Assembly (NCBI GenBank): GCA_963965975.1
Contig: OZ014412.1
Span: forward strand, 4,962,501-5,026,500
Reading direction: 5' to 3'
Source: Xestospongia bergquistia
Lineage: Eukaryota; Porifera; Demospongiae; Haplosclerida; Petrosiidae
DNA: 64,000 nt
The position numbers and the translations under genes are program-made. Positions within the stretch are counted from its first letter, which is position 1; each line of letters starts with the position of its first letter. Below are positions 1-11,650 of the stretch, one piece after another. Under the pieces are notes generated by a model that did not search any database, was not told the origin of the DNA, and worked only from the letters and a program-made list of their open reading frames with translations.

Positions 1-1518
1 GTAACATTAACTGACACTCCCAGTGGATCAGGATATACCAGTAGTGTGTTGTTGTATATGAGGAGATCATAATCAATTAATGTATACATTGAGTTGTACT
101 TCATTACTCCATTCACTAACCAGTAAACATCAGTAGTAACATTGACAGTAGTTGTCATACAACTAATAGTGTTTTGAAGTGTAGTAGTTAACAAAATCCA
201 ACTAATAGATGATATACCTATTGTTATAAATTATTGAAATATCAAATAATATATTAAAATGCATCAAAATCTATACCTGTAGTTAGATTTATATTAGTTT
301 GTACACTGATTACATTACTAGCAGGTCCCAGTATATCTTGATAGGCTCTGATTGTGATGTTATAAGTTGTTACTGGTATTAGCCCGCTCAGTATTATCTC
401 ACTCTGGCTACCTCCCTTTACCTGTTGTGTCACAGTGTGTGTGTCACTAGTGGCATTGATTACATATCCATCAGCATCAGATGGAACAGGTGTCCAACTG
501 ACAGTGATAGTGGTAGCTGTCTTGTTGACCAGAGTAGGAGGAGAGGGAGTGAATCCTGGAGCTGAGAGGATTACATATGATATCATGTAACTATAGTAGT
601 AAAAGTACTTACCAGTTATTGTAAGAATACGATTTCTTATAATCTCCTCAACTCTTACATAACATCTATGTACATGATCACCATTATTGTTTGACTGACT
701 AAATATTCCACTATTGATCTCCTCTGCATACCAAGTAACAGTAAGTGTACGAAACTTTGTACTGTTACCACTATATAGGGTTTGTACTTCACCAATCTTA
801 CAGCTGTATCCATTTTGTGGTGATCCACACTGTAATTCAGTATTGTTATAATACCACTTGAACACTCTATAAAATCCACTATATACACAATGAACTGTGT
901 ATTGTTGTGGAACAACTATCATATTAGAAGGAAGTTCAATAACACTGAAGTCTATGATTTCTACATGTCCTAATAGATCAGTAACAAATGACAGTGTATA
1001 CTAGTACAATGAGATATAACTTACTGAATATATGAACAGTGATGATGTTGGTAGTAGGATCAGAACAATTACTGGGTAGACAACACTTAAACATATTACC
1101 ACCTATACTCTGAGAACCACTAATACTGACTTCATAAAAATCTTGTCCATTAGGTCTATATACAGTGATGTTAGTAGGATTATTGGAGACAATACAACGG
1201 AGAGGATCACTGTCACTATTGCTGTTACAGTTTACAAGTTGTCCATTAGGATAGACCCACTCTCCTCCAGACAAAGTAGAATCAGGTAACACACACTGAA
1301 GATGTGATACATAGTTAGTTCCTGGAGTGATGTAATTTTGATTAATGTAGGAGCCATTAGGATAACAATCTCCATTGAACATCAGGTAGATGATACCTAG
1401 AACATTGTTAATAAATAATGTACTACATATCAAGTCACTTACCTGAGTCTGGTGGACAGCTACTAATAACTTCACTGACACATAACAAGAAGATAGTAGC
1501 CAGTAGTAGTACAGACAT
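1..1518 (-). CDS. Ig/FN3 receptor copy M1, 5' part (cut by window edge)
   Basis: First five exons of a receptor-family gene; the rest lies left of the window. Exons by GT/AG and phase: E1 1443-1518 (signal peptide, starts ATG at 1518), E2 1025-1396 (Ig-like D1 with LQC, GGEW and FKCC around the expected Ig Cys/Trp/Cys), E3 613-969 (Ig-like D2: LHC, FKW, HRC), E4 277-561 (FN3 D3), E5 from 217 through base 1 (Ig D4, incomplete). Every boundary is phase 1 and no stop is seen. E1 is three bases longer than usual and E2 carries an extra Ile codon at its start. It combines the long E2 version (NSDSDPL, GSQSIGG) with the NINLTTG-ending E4. D2 carries the loop version QTLYSGNST, shared only with M4. 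Function in recognition is inferred from architecture. Confidence 0.85.
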
Positions 1519-3104
1519 TGTCTTACAATGTAACTTACCAGAACATTTCTCTCTGATCAATATGTTCAGTCAATACTCCTATAATTACACAATATAAACA
1601 TCACACTGATAATATACACCTCCATTAATATAAACGTAAACATTTTCTACCCACAAAATGTTAATTCATTATTAGATAAACCAGTCACACATTGTATAAC
1701 TCATTTGATGATGTTCTTAGAATATATGATTTATTACAAGTTGTTATGGAGAGTATATAAAATGTTTTGAACATATTATTTTTAGTAACTTCTTTGTCAA
1801 GTAGTTTAATAAAAACAGGAAAAAAATGATTAAAATAAAATCAATAATATATTATGGATTAGAATGAGTTTTATTTATACTTAGACTGTTATCTGATTAA
1901 GAATTTATAAAGATATTTTATTATGCCAAGATATTGCTCTCTTTTGATATGTAACATTGTCAGGTATTTCTTTGTTTCATTCATTACAATCAATAACAGT
2001 TACATTAATGGAATTATAAATAAAAAATAAACTGATTAGTTAATGAATGGACGGATAAATAGATGAATGAATTATATTAACTGATTTAATGATGAATGGA
2101 TAAATGGAAAGATCTATTAATAGTTAGATAATATACATATAGTTAAATGGACTTACATATCTTTACTATTCAGTGTGAGGTCAGAAGATGGCTACTATAT
2201 AACTTTGGTATTAACCTGAGTCAATACAACTCTTAGTAGACACTTGATTTCTTTCTTGATGTAATACATTTAACATCTCAAAGTCTTCCTATAAGGACTT
2301 TTGAGACCCCAGACAACACCAGGTGGAGGAAGTACTACATTGTTGTCCACACTATTGGGAAAAAAAGATTTTCCCCCTTTATATCTGTTCTTATGTCATG
2401 TATGTGTTCAACAAAAGTAAGAAAACAAGTAATAATTTTTTTGGGAAAATAAAAAGATCTATGAATGACTATGTCATAAACAAGATAAGAATAAATACAT
2501 AAATCAATATAATAATTCTTATATAAATAGCTAATTAATAAACAATCTTTCAAGTATTTAGTCATTCAATACTACATTGGTAGCAATATCAGTTCTACAT
2601 GCATTCATTTATTCCTAGATACATCCCATTATAAGACTCACTGTATAGTAGTATATTTTAGTGGCAGCTAATGATCATTCCAGCCTTAACCAGGTTAAAG
2701 ATTTTGCTAGCTACTTATGTAGAGAATTTTATATGGATTTGTGTATTTATCCCTACCTGTTTTTATTAATTGTATCTATAAGTCTTCAAGCTGATAATTA
2801 AGAATGACAAGTACTGTAGGAAATTATTTATTATTTGTTTAGCTCACTACAAGTTTGAACACATTTCTTAAGAGATACAAAATTATTTATTACTGTTATC
2901 CTCACATCAACTATATATAAATGACCAACAGTTTCTTAACATATGATTAAAACACCAATGAGTGACAGATCTACTGACAGGAGGTAACCCATATATATAT
3001 ATATATATAGTAACAAGTGATGTCATCTATATATTGTTGTTATATTTACCACACATTATTAGTGACTTCAATAAACTCATTGTAGTACCTAGTAGTACAT
3101 GTAC
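1519..3104. repeat. flank B: repeated 5' flank of minus-array genes
   Basis: No gene seen. The first about 140 bases next to the M1 start codon are the proximal promoter block shared by all family copies. Beyond it lies a flank found again, in the same orientation, at 8844-10372, 15569-16930 and, shortened, 25269-25880. Recognisable marks include the ATATATTATGG...AGAATGAGTT stretch, a run of ATGGATAAATAGATGAATGA-like short repeats, and a GACTTTTGAGACCCCAGACA block. Open frames inside it (for example 2335-2565 minus) are low-complexity and shift between copies, so I do not call them genes. A (TA)n run lies at 2992-3008. Confidence 0.6.
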
Positions 3105-3860
3105 CAGGCATGGGGTCATGTACATTTGTAAGGACTTGAGTAAAGTGCAAATACTTTTGAAAGTACTTAATTACAAGTACAAGTACAAATACTTTAACTC
3201 ATAGGTATAATGAATTAAAGAAGCATTTGGTAATGTTTACTACTAAGATATCCATATATCAAACAGTATTATAATTATGGTACATTATTTCATTTTACAA
3301 ATATCAACTGTTTAAATCTATCATTATTCAGTCTACATCTTTCTGAAAATTTTTCCTGCATTGCTGAACAACCTCTCCTCCATTGGTCAGTGAAGACAAA
3401 GAAGTTACTCCAAGAAATTCTTTGGCAAGCTTCCCAAGAGATGGATACTTTCTATGATTCTCTTTCTAATACTTGGCTGAAATTGTGTCCATGGAGACAC
3501 AAGGAACTGCTAAGTAATCATTTGTGTTTGAATGACTCTGAAAAAGAATGGTTTCAGCCTCAGACTCAGGTATGAAGCTAAAAAAGATTTTGGATTTCTT
3601 TGAACGCGGTACTAGCCTCCCTACCCAAACTATCCTCAACATGAACTTGGGTATGGTTAACGTCATCAACTATAATGAATAAAATTAAATGTACTTCAAA
3701 GTACTTACAAGTATTTAAGTACTTGGAAGTACATATCTCAGTACTTGAGTACAAGTACAAGTACTGTGTAGAAGTAAAGGAAGGACTTAAGTATAAGTAC
3801 TTTCATAGCTGTATTTATAGTACTTAAGTGCAAGTACCAATGTAGTTGGCCCCATTCCTG
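3105..3860 (-). mobile_element. hAT-like remnant, 756 bp, copy 1
   Basis: The ends are imperfect terminal inverted repeats: CAGGCATGGGGTCATG at the left and, reversed, CAGGAATGGGGCCAAC at the right. They are flanked by the 8-bp direct repeat ACATGTAC at 3097-3104 and 3861-3868. Related relic spacers without the element have a single uninterrupted site at this place. CAG-starting TIRs and an 8-bp target duplication are hAT hallmarks. On the minus strand at about 3330-3500 a decayed frame reads LGKLAKDFLGV-like, then EERLFSNAGKIFRK, the conserved part of the hAT C-terminal dimerisation domain, followed by stops. Both subterminal regions are full of AAGTACTT/GTACTTG palindromic words, likely transposase-binding repeats. 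It is non-autonomous and dead. Confidence 0.8.
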
Positions 3861-3868
3861 ACATGTAC

Positions 3869-4085
3869 ATGTATTACAAGGGTCACCATGACAACCCTTC
3901 AGTGTCATCTCATTCTGACTACCTCCCTTTACCTGTTGTGTCACAGTGTGTGTGTCACTAGTGACATTGACTACATATCCATCAGCATCAGATCGAACAG
4001 GTATCCAACTGACAGTGATAGTGGTAGCTTTCTTGTTGACCAGAGTAGGAGGAGAGGGAATGAATCCTTGAGCTAAGAGAATTAT
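3869..4085 (-). pseudogene. relic of FN3 exon E4 behind M2
   Basis: The 5' half of a receptor E4 (FN3 D3) on the minus strand, without the rest of a gene. The ETTITVSWTPVPSDADGYVVN-like stretch and the TQQVKGGSQNEMTLKG block are readable, then the match breaks into a TGTCATGGTGATCC sequence that recurs behind nearly every copy in both arrays. The hAT remnant sits immediately beside it. It marks an old duplication junction, not a functional exon. Confidence 0.75.
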
Positions 4086-4957
4086 ATTACTTCAATGACA
4101 GACTTATGTCGTAAGTCTCATATACTCACTGGATATTTGGAATTATTGATTGAAGAGAACCTCAGTATAGTGAGGAGAATGGACTCAGTTCAGAGGGAGA
4201 ACCAGAGGAGACTAAGAAGAGAAAAATGAAAGGTAAGCATTTACTGGTTTGTTATTAGTCTTTAGTTTTTAATGTTTTTAAAACATTAAAAACTGATTAA
4301 AATAAAATTAATAATATATTATGGATTAGAATGAGTTCTATTTATACTTAGACCATTATCTGATTAAAAATATTTTGTTATGCCAAGATATTGCTCTCTT
4401 GGAGGATATGTAACATTGTCAGGTATTTCTGTTTCGTTCATTACAATCAATAATAGTTACATGAATAAAATTATAAATAAAAAATAAAAAGACAAGTGAA
4501 TGAATGAATGGATGGATAAATAGATAGATAGATGAATTATATTAACTGATTTAATGATGAATTGATAAATTAAAGGATCCATTAATAGTTAGATAATATA
4601 CATATAGTTGAATGAACTTGTTTGCTATTCAGTGTGAGGTCTTTCTGACAAAGATACATCTCCAGAGAAGATGGCTACTGTTTAACTTTAATGCTAATAG
4701 CTTCAGTCATCAGACAGTTTCTTAATATACAATTGATATATTACAAGTGATATATCTAGTACATGAACCACTAACAGGAAGTAAGTCCCACATATATCTA
4801 AATATAGTAACAAGTTGAGGTAGAGTTATAAAAATATAGTGGGTACCTCCCCTTAAAAGGACTAGTGTTGGGAATGAGAAATGAGACTATAATGAAGTAT
4901 CTTCAAATTTATATCTTCAGTTATTAATTCATATATTATAATTATATTAGTTTATAC
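4086..4957. repeat. internally deleted second copy of flank B
   Basis: About 4258-4830 repeats parts of flank B (the ATATATTATGG...AGAATGAGTT stretch, GATAAATAGATAGATAG repeats, and a TGATATATCTAGTACATGAACC stretch), with pieces missing. It retains a TCTTTCTGACAAAGATA segment also seen at 26248-26264 but absent from the other flank B copies. 4086-4257 matches nothing else here; it has a short polar open stretch ending near a GGTAAGC donor-like site (about 4231), too weak to call an exon. Confidence 0.45.
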
Positions 4958-5285
4958 ACTGATTCCATTACTAGCAGGTCCCAGCATATCTTGATAGGCT
5001 CTGACTGTGATGTTATAAGTTGTTACTGGTATTAGTCCCTTCAGTGTCATCTCATTCTGAGTCTTTCTGACTATCTCTCTTCATTTGTTGTGTCACAGTG
5101 TGTATGTTACTAGTAGCATTGACTACATATCTATCAGCTTCTGATGGAACAGGTGTCCAACTGACAGTGATAGTGGTAACTGTCTTGTTGACCAGAGTAG
5201 GAGGAGTGAATCCTTGAGCTGAAGGATTACATTTGATACATCCTTGAGAGTAGGAGGAGTGAATCCTTGAGCTGAAGGATTACAT
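4958..5285 (-). pseudogene. second E4 relic behind M2, with a 53-bp tandem duplication
   Basis: A nearly full-length FN3 D3 exon (E4) on the minus strand, about 4958-5223, lying about 150 bases beyond the 3' end of M2. It is interrupted by a small insertion near 5060 that breaks the frame, and it has no neighbouring exons. Its 5' edge is followed by a local tandem duplication of period 53 (GAGTAG words begin at 5195 and 5248), repeating the GAATCCTTGAGCTGAAGGAT sequence. Confidence 0.65.
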
Positions 5286-5435
5286 TTGATATCATGTAAC
5301 TATGTGGTTATGTTTAAATTTTTTAATAAAAGTAATAAAATTTACTACTAATAAACTACATTATGTTTAAATACATTAACTATAACAACTCTATATAAAA
5401 CTAAACATAACAATTAACATCATGTTACTGATATA

Positions 5436-8400
5436 TTAAATACACTCATATACACTAGTATCTACTGGTGGTTCACACTCATCGTGAATATCATCAGTTG
5501 GTTTAGACTGATGTAGACTGTAGGGCTCACAGACTTTCATTTCAATATTTTCATCAGGTCTATAGATAGACATTATATGAAGTAACACAAGGTAACAGAA
5601 ATATGATAACTTACCCACTGTCTGTTCCTTTAATTGTATTAGTTCCCAATGATTTGAGTCTTTAAAAGTAAACATTGTTGATAACTAAAAACATTATATA
5701 TTTCACATACTGTCTGACATATAGTAATAGCAGTATATTCCCAACAACACTAACTATCACAACAATCAACAGTATACCAACTAGTACACCCAGTCCAGTA
5801 ATAGTACTAGTGTAAAATGAAGTGACTGAAAATAATACAAATTAATTATAATAATTTCTAGATTGTCTACAATTACCTTCATTAGTATAAATAGTACATT
5901 CTTGTTCTGTTATATTACCAATTACTCTCCATACTCCATAACCATTAACAGTGTAACCACGTACACCAAACAGATAACAGGTGTTATCTATCAAATCATT
6001 TATAGTCACATTTATACTACTTGTATTAGTTTTAATCATTGGATTAAACTCATCACTAGGAGAACAACTGCATTTACACTGATGAACAGTGTATCCTATC
6101 TCATATGTGATAATAGGATAGTCTACAGGAATATAACTAGGTACACTCCATGAGATAACAGCCCATGTAATAGACATCACACTGGTTAGTGTACTAACTG
6201 GACCAGGAACTAAGTAGAAAGTATAAACAATTATTATTAATTAACTATTGTTCATTAAAATTGATAATGTACTTACTAGTTCCAATCTGTACTTCAACAG
6301 GATCACTGAAGGGACCTCTTCCAATGGAGTTCACACCAGCTACACTAATGTTATATACATTACCAAATACTAGATCATTCACAATGACATATCTCTCAGT
6401 AGTGGTAAGATTGTATGTGATACTATTGTTACTAATGATCACAATATACTCAATGATTCTACCATTCTGTAGATGACAATCAATCTCTTCCCATGTGATA
6501 TTGTTTGATGTAAAACTAACAGATGAAACCATGATCAACTTTGGTGATCCCATAGGTTCTAAAGTTATATTAAGTTTATATTAAAACATTAAAGGTATTA
6601 TTTACCTGTTGGTTTTGTTTCAACTAATATTATCACTGGACTAGACTCTCCTAGTATATTACCAGCTCTCATTGTGATAATATATTTCATACCACTAGAC
6701 AATTCTCTTAGTATATAACTGAATGTTGTAGTGGACTGTTGAGGAGTAACAGAGACCAATGTTACATTAACTGATGATAACTCAGGACAAGATGAACTAT
6801 AGGAAGTGTTGTAGTATGTTATATAGTTACCATCTTTACTATTGGGACTAGTCCAGTTTACTGTAATAATAGTGGTTGAGATATCACTCACTGAGAGATT
6901 AGTTACTGGTGTAGGAACTAGACAATAAAATAAATTCACATTGTGTTAATGTAAATATGAACTCACAATTAAACCTTAACAATGTTTGTGTACTATTAAT
7001 TGAAGGAAGATCTTTATATGAGTACACACTGATGTCATATGTACTCAATGTTAATCCATTGATTATAACTTCATCTTCTGTAGTAGATAATATCTTGTTA
7101 GTACCTACTCCAGTAGTAGATTTAATAACAATGACATATCCATTAGTCTGTGATGACATAGTCCAGTTGACTTTGATACTAGTCTCATTTAAAATAGATA
7201 TCATCATATTAGATGGAGGACCGCTGGGAACTAGAAGAGAGTAAACCTAGTTAAGATGAACAACCAAATTTCACATACCTTGTAATATCACAGTGTCACT
7301 GTAGTTCACTCCTTTATACATTGCTATACAGGTAACATTAACTGACACTTCCAGTGGATCAGGATATACCAGTAGTGCGTTGTTGTATATGAAGAGATCA
7401 GAATCAATTAATGTATACATTGAGTTGTGCTTCATCACTCCATTCACTAACCAGTAAACATCAGTAGTAACATTGACAGTAGTTGTCATACAATCAATAT
7501 GATATTGAGTATTTTCAAGTTTAGTAATGGATGAGACAAGTGTCCAATTGATTGGTGAAATAACTAAATAAATTAATTTAAAATAACCAATATTTGATGG
7601 ATATAGAATACCTGACAATGTTTGTACACTGATTACATTACTAGCAGATCCCAGTATATCTTGATAGGCTCTGACTGTGATATTATAAGTTGTTGATGGT
7701 ATTAGTCCCTTCAGTGTCATCTTATTCTGACTACCTCCCTTTACCTGTTGTGTCACAGTGTGTGTGTTACTAGTAGCATTGACTACATATCCGTCAGCAT
7801 CAGATGGAACAGGTGTCCAATTGACAGTGATAGTGGTAGCTGTCTTGTTGACCAGAATAGGAGGAGAGGGAGTGAATCCTGGAGCTAAGAGGATTACATA
7901 TGACATCATGTAACTATAGTAGTAAAAGTATTTACCTGTTACTGTAAGAATACGATTTCTTATAATCTCCTCAACTCTCACATAACATCTATGTACATGA
8001 TCACCATTATTGTTTGATTGACTAAATATTCCACTATTGATCTCCTCTGCATACCAAGTAACAGTAAGTGTAAATAAAGATCTTATTATTAGTGGGTTGT
8101 TATATTTTGGTGTTGGGTTAATGTCACAGTTGAATCCATTTTGTGGTGATGTACAGTTTAATTCAGTATTGTTGTTATACCACCTGAATTCTCTATAAAA
8201 TCCACTATATACACAATGAAGTGTGTATTGTTGTGGAACAACTGTCATATTAGAAGGAAGTTCAACAATACTGAAGTCTATAATCTCTACATGTCCTATA
8301 ATAGATCAGTAACAAATGACAATGTGTACTAGTACAATGAGATATAACTTACTGAATATATGAACAGTGATGATGTTGGTAGTAGGATCAGAACAACTAC

Positions 8401-8843
8401 TGGGTAGACAACACTTGAACATATCACCACCTATACTCTGTGAACCACTTATACTGACTTCATAAAATTGTTGGTTTCCACTAGGCCTATATACAGTGAT
8501 GCTAGTAGGATTATTGGAAATGGTACAATGGAGAGGATCGCTGTCATTATTGCTGTTACAGTTTACAGGTTGTCCATTAGGATAGACCCACTCTCCTCCA
8601 GACAAAGTAGAATTGGGTAACACACACTGAAGATGTGATATAAAGCTATATCCTAGTGTGATGTAATTATGATTGATGTAGGAGCCATTAGGATAACAAT
8701 CTCCATTGAACATCAGGTAGATACCTAGAGCATTGTTAATAAATGATGTACTACACATCAACACACTTACCTGAGTCTGGTGGACAGTTACTAATAATTT
8801 CACTGACACACAACAAGATAGTAGTCAGTAATAGTATGGACAT
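5436..8843 (-). CDS. Ig/FN3 transmembrane receptor copy M2, intact, 12 exons
   Basis: Predicted single-pass surface receptor of 945 residues. Exons: E1 8771-8843, E2 8353-8724, E3 7936-8295, E4 7612-7884, E5 7279-7563, E6 6967-7230, E7 6606-6917, E8 6277-6558, E9 5877-6209, E10 5711-5825, E11 5615-5659, E12 5436-5559. The coding length (2838) is a multiple of three with no internal stop. Domains: signal peptide, Ig D1, Ig D2, FN3 D3, Ig D4, FN3 D5-D8, one helix (GLGVLVGILLIVVIV), then a tail with PYSLH, DIHDE (a Tyr-to-His change at the usual DIYDE) and terminal VYECI. The ectodomain is dense in N-X-S/T glycosylation sequons. Introns 3 and 4 are open and in frame in this copy, so a 325-codon frame crosses E3-E5. 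E2 is the long version and E4 ends in TLSG. D8 has an unusual QCKCSC insertion-site sequence where other copies read LFDGSC. No enzymatic domain. Confidence 0.9.
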
Positions 8844-10372
8844 TGTCTTACAATGTAACTTAACGGAACACTTCTCTCTGATCAATGTACTTAGTCTATA
8901 CTCTTATAATTACACAGTATAAACATCATGTTGATGATATACAGCTATACCAACATTGGTAAACGTTTCCCATCCACACAATGTTAATTCATTATTAGAC
9001 AAACCAGTCAAAACAGAAAAAAACTGATTATAATAAAATCAATAATATATTATGATTAGAAATACAGTTCTATTTATACTTAGACCATTATCTGATTAAC
9101 AGTTTATAAAGACATTTTGTTATGCCAAGATATTGCTCTCTTTTGGAGTATATGTAACATTGTCAGGTATTTCTTTGTTTTGTTCATTACAATCAATAAC
9201 AGTTACATTAATAGAATTATAAATAAAAAATAAACTGATGAGTGAATGCATGAATGGATAAATAGATAGATGAATTGAATATTAACTGATGTAATGATAA
9301 ATAGATAAATGGAAGGATCCATTAATAGTTAGACAATATACATATAGTTAAATGGACTTACATATGTTTACTATTCAGTATGAGGTCAGAAGATGGCTAC
9401 TATATAACTTTGGTGTTAACCTGAGTCAATACAACTCTCAGTAGACACTTGATTTCTTTCTTGATGTAATACATTTAACATGTCAAAGTCTTCCTATAAG
9501 GACTTTTGAGACCCCAGACAACACCAGGTGAAGGTAGTACTACATTGTTGCCCACACTATTGGGAAAAAAAGATTTTCCCCTTTATATCGGTTGTTATGT
9601 CATGTATGTGTTCAACAAAAGTAAGAAAACAAGTAATAATTTTTTTGGGAAAATAAAAAGATCTATGAATGACTATGTCATAAACAAGATAGGAATAAAT
9701 ACATAAATCAATATAATAATTCTTATATAAATAGCTAATCAATAAATAATCTTTCAAGTATTTAGTCATTCAATACTACATTGGTAGCAATATCAGTTCT
9801 TCATGCATCATTCATTCCTAGATACATCCCATTATAAGACTCACTGTATAGTAGTATATTTTAGTGGCAGCTAATGATCATTCCAGACTTAACCAGGTTA
9901 AAGATTTTGCTAGCTACTTATGTAGAGAATTTTATATGGATTTGTGTATTTATCCCTACCTGGTTTCTGGCATAGTCATCCCCATATCTTTATTTCTTAA
10001 ACTGTTTTTATTAATTGTATCTATAAGTCTTCAAGCTGATAATTAAGAATGACAAGTACTGTAGGAAATTGTTAATGATTTTTTTAGCTCACTACAACTT
10101 TGAACACATTTCTCAAGAGATACAAAATTATTACTGTTACTGTCATATCCACTATATATAAATGAATGACATTTTCTTAATATACAATTAAAGTACCAAC
10201 AAGTGATATATCTAGTAGATGAACCACTGACAGGAGGTAACACACACACACACACACACACACACCACACACATACACACACACACACACACATATATAA
10301 ATATAGTAACAAGTTAATGTCATCTATATATTGTTGTTATATTTACCACACTCATTAGTGACTTCAATAAAC
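8844..10372. repeat. flank B upstream of M2, with a CA microsatellite
   Basis: Starts with the proximal promoter block of the family and continues as the same flank seen upstream of M1 (nearly collinear with 1519-3090). No gene supported. A (CA)n/(AC)n microsatellite with interruptions occupies about 10231-10293 and makes spurious valine/cysteine-repeat frames on the minus strand. Confidence 0.6.
10231..10293. repeat. (CA)n microsatellite
   Basis: Dinucleotide run ACACAC..., broken once by CCACACACAT and ending in ATATATAAATATAG. The other flank B copies have a short TA run or nothing at this place, so it expanded after duplication. Confidence 0.9.
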
Positions 10373-10507
10373 TCATTGTAGTACCTAGTAGTACATGTAC
10401 CAGGCATGGGGTCATGTTCATTGTAGTACCTAGTAGTACATGTACCAGGCATGGGGTCATGTTCATTGTAGTACCTAGTAGTACATGTACCAGGCATGGG
10501 GTCATGT
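10373..10507. repeat. 45-bp tandem repeat, three units, spanning the hAT left end
   Basis: Three copies of a 45-base unit, each carrying the GTAGTACATGTAC target sequence plus the first bases of the hAT end (CAGGCATGGGGTCATG at 10401, 10446 and 10491). Because 45 is a multiple of three, it gives an artificial 15-residue protein repeat on the minus strand. The copy at 3105 has a single unit, so this is a local triplication of the element boundary. Confidence 0.9.
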
Positions 10508-11246
10508 ACATTTGTAAGAACTTAAGTAAAGTGCAAATACTTTTGAAAGTACTTAATTACAAGTACAAGTACAAATGCTTTAACTCATAGGTATAATGAA
10601 TTAAAGAAACATTTGGTAGTGTTTACTACTAAGATATCCATATATCAAACTGTATTATAATCATGGTACATTATTGCATCTTACAAATATCAACTGTTTA
10701 AATCTATCATCATTCAGTCTATATCTTTCTGAAAATTTTTCCTGCATTGCTGAACAACCTCTCCTCCATTGGTCAGTGAAGACGAAGAAGTTACTCCAAG
10801 AAAGTCTTTGGCAAGCTTCCCAAGGGATGGATACTTTCTATGATTTTCTTTCTAATACTTGGCTGAAATTTTGTCCATGGAGACACAAGGAACTGCTAAG
10901 TAATCATTTGTGTTTGAATGACTCTAGAAAAGAATGGTTTCAGCCTCAGACTCAGGTATGAAGCTAAAAAAGATTTTGCATTTCTTTGAACGCGGTACTA
11001 GCCTCCCTACCAAAACTATCCTCAACATGAACTTGGGTAGGGTTAACATCATCAACTATGATGAATAAAATTAAATGTACTTCAAAGTACTTACAAGAAT
11101 TTAAGTACTTGGAAGTACATATCTCAGTACTTGAGTACAAGTACAAGTACTGTGTAGAAATAAAGGAAGGACTTAATTATAAGTACTTTCATAGCTGTAC
11201 TTATAGTACTTAAGGGCAAGTACCAATGTAGTTGGTCCCATCCCTG
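10491..11246 (-). mobile_element. hAT-like remnant, 756 bp, copy 2
   Basis: Same length, same TIRs (CAGGCATGGGG / CAGGGATGGGACC) and same flanking ACATGTAC (10483-10490 and 11247-11254) as the element at 3105-3860. It was therefore copied with the array unit rather than inserted independently. The minus strand again holds the decayed hAT dimerisation-domain sequence EERLFSNAGKIFRK, near 10735-10775, with upstream LGKLAKDFLGV. Both ends have dense AAGTACTT palindromes. Confidence 0.8.
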
Positions 11247-11254
11247 ACATGTAC

Positions 11255-11480
11255 ATGTATTACAAGGATCACCATGACAACCATTCAGTGTCATCTCATT
11301 CTGACTACTTCCTTTACCTGTTGTGTCACAGTGGGTGTGTCACTAGTGACATTGACTACATATCCATCAGCATCAGATGGAACAGGTGTCCAACTGACAG
11401 TGATAGGGGTAGCTGTCTTGTTGACCAGAGTAGGAGGAGAGGGAATGAATCCTAGAACTGAGAGAATTACATTTGACATC
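11255..11480 (-). pseudogene. relic of FN3 exon E4 behind M3
   Basis: Equivalent of the relic at 3869: 5' half of E4 (SPPTLVNKTAT, TVSWTPVPSDADGY) on the minus strand, then broken into the shared TGTCATGGTGATCC sequence and the hAT end. It is separated from the M3 stop by about 170 bases of 3' flank. Confidence 0.75.
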
Positions 11481-11650
11481 ATGTAACTATGTGATTAGAT
11501 GTACACCAAAAATGTTTAATTTTTAACAAAATTAACATAATTTACTACTAATAAACTACATTATGTTTAGATACATTAACAATAACAATTCTATATAAAA
11601 TAACTCTATATAAAACTAAACATAACAATTAACATCATGTTTCTAATATA

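Noticed and set aside
2335..2565. Small gene in flank B (also seen near 9557-9769)
   Set aside because: AT-rich, Tyr/Ile-rich frame without domain, splice context or conserved start; the copies drift at their ends and the third copy is not open in the same way.
5436..5659. E11 read as NHWELIQLKEQTV in the mature protein
   Set aside because: The splice phases of E10 and E12 force the LKSLGTNTIKG frame; P5 has a stop in the other frame and a silent change in this one.
6261..6476. Antisense open frames opposite E6, E8 and E9 in many copies
   Set aside because: They are shadows of the receptor exons on the other strand, conserved only because the exons are; no splice or start logic.
10043..10312. 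Cys/Val-repeat protein on the minus strand
   Set aside because: It is the translation of a (CA)n microsatellite.
10373..10507. CRISPR-like regular repeat
   Set aside because: Three adjacent 45-bp units without unique spacers, located at a hAT end in an animal-like locus; simple tandem duplication.
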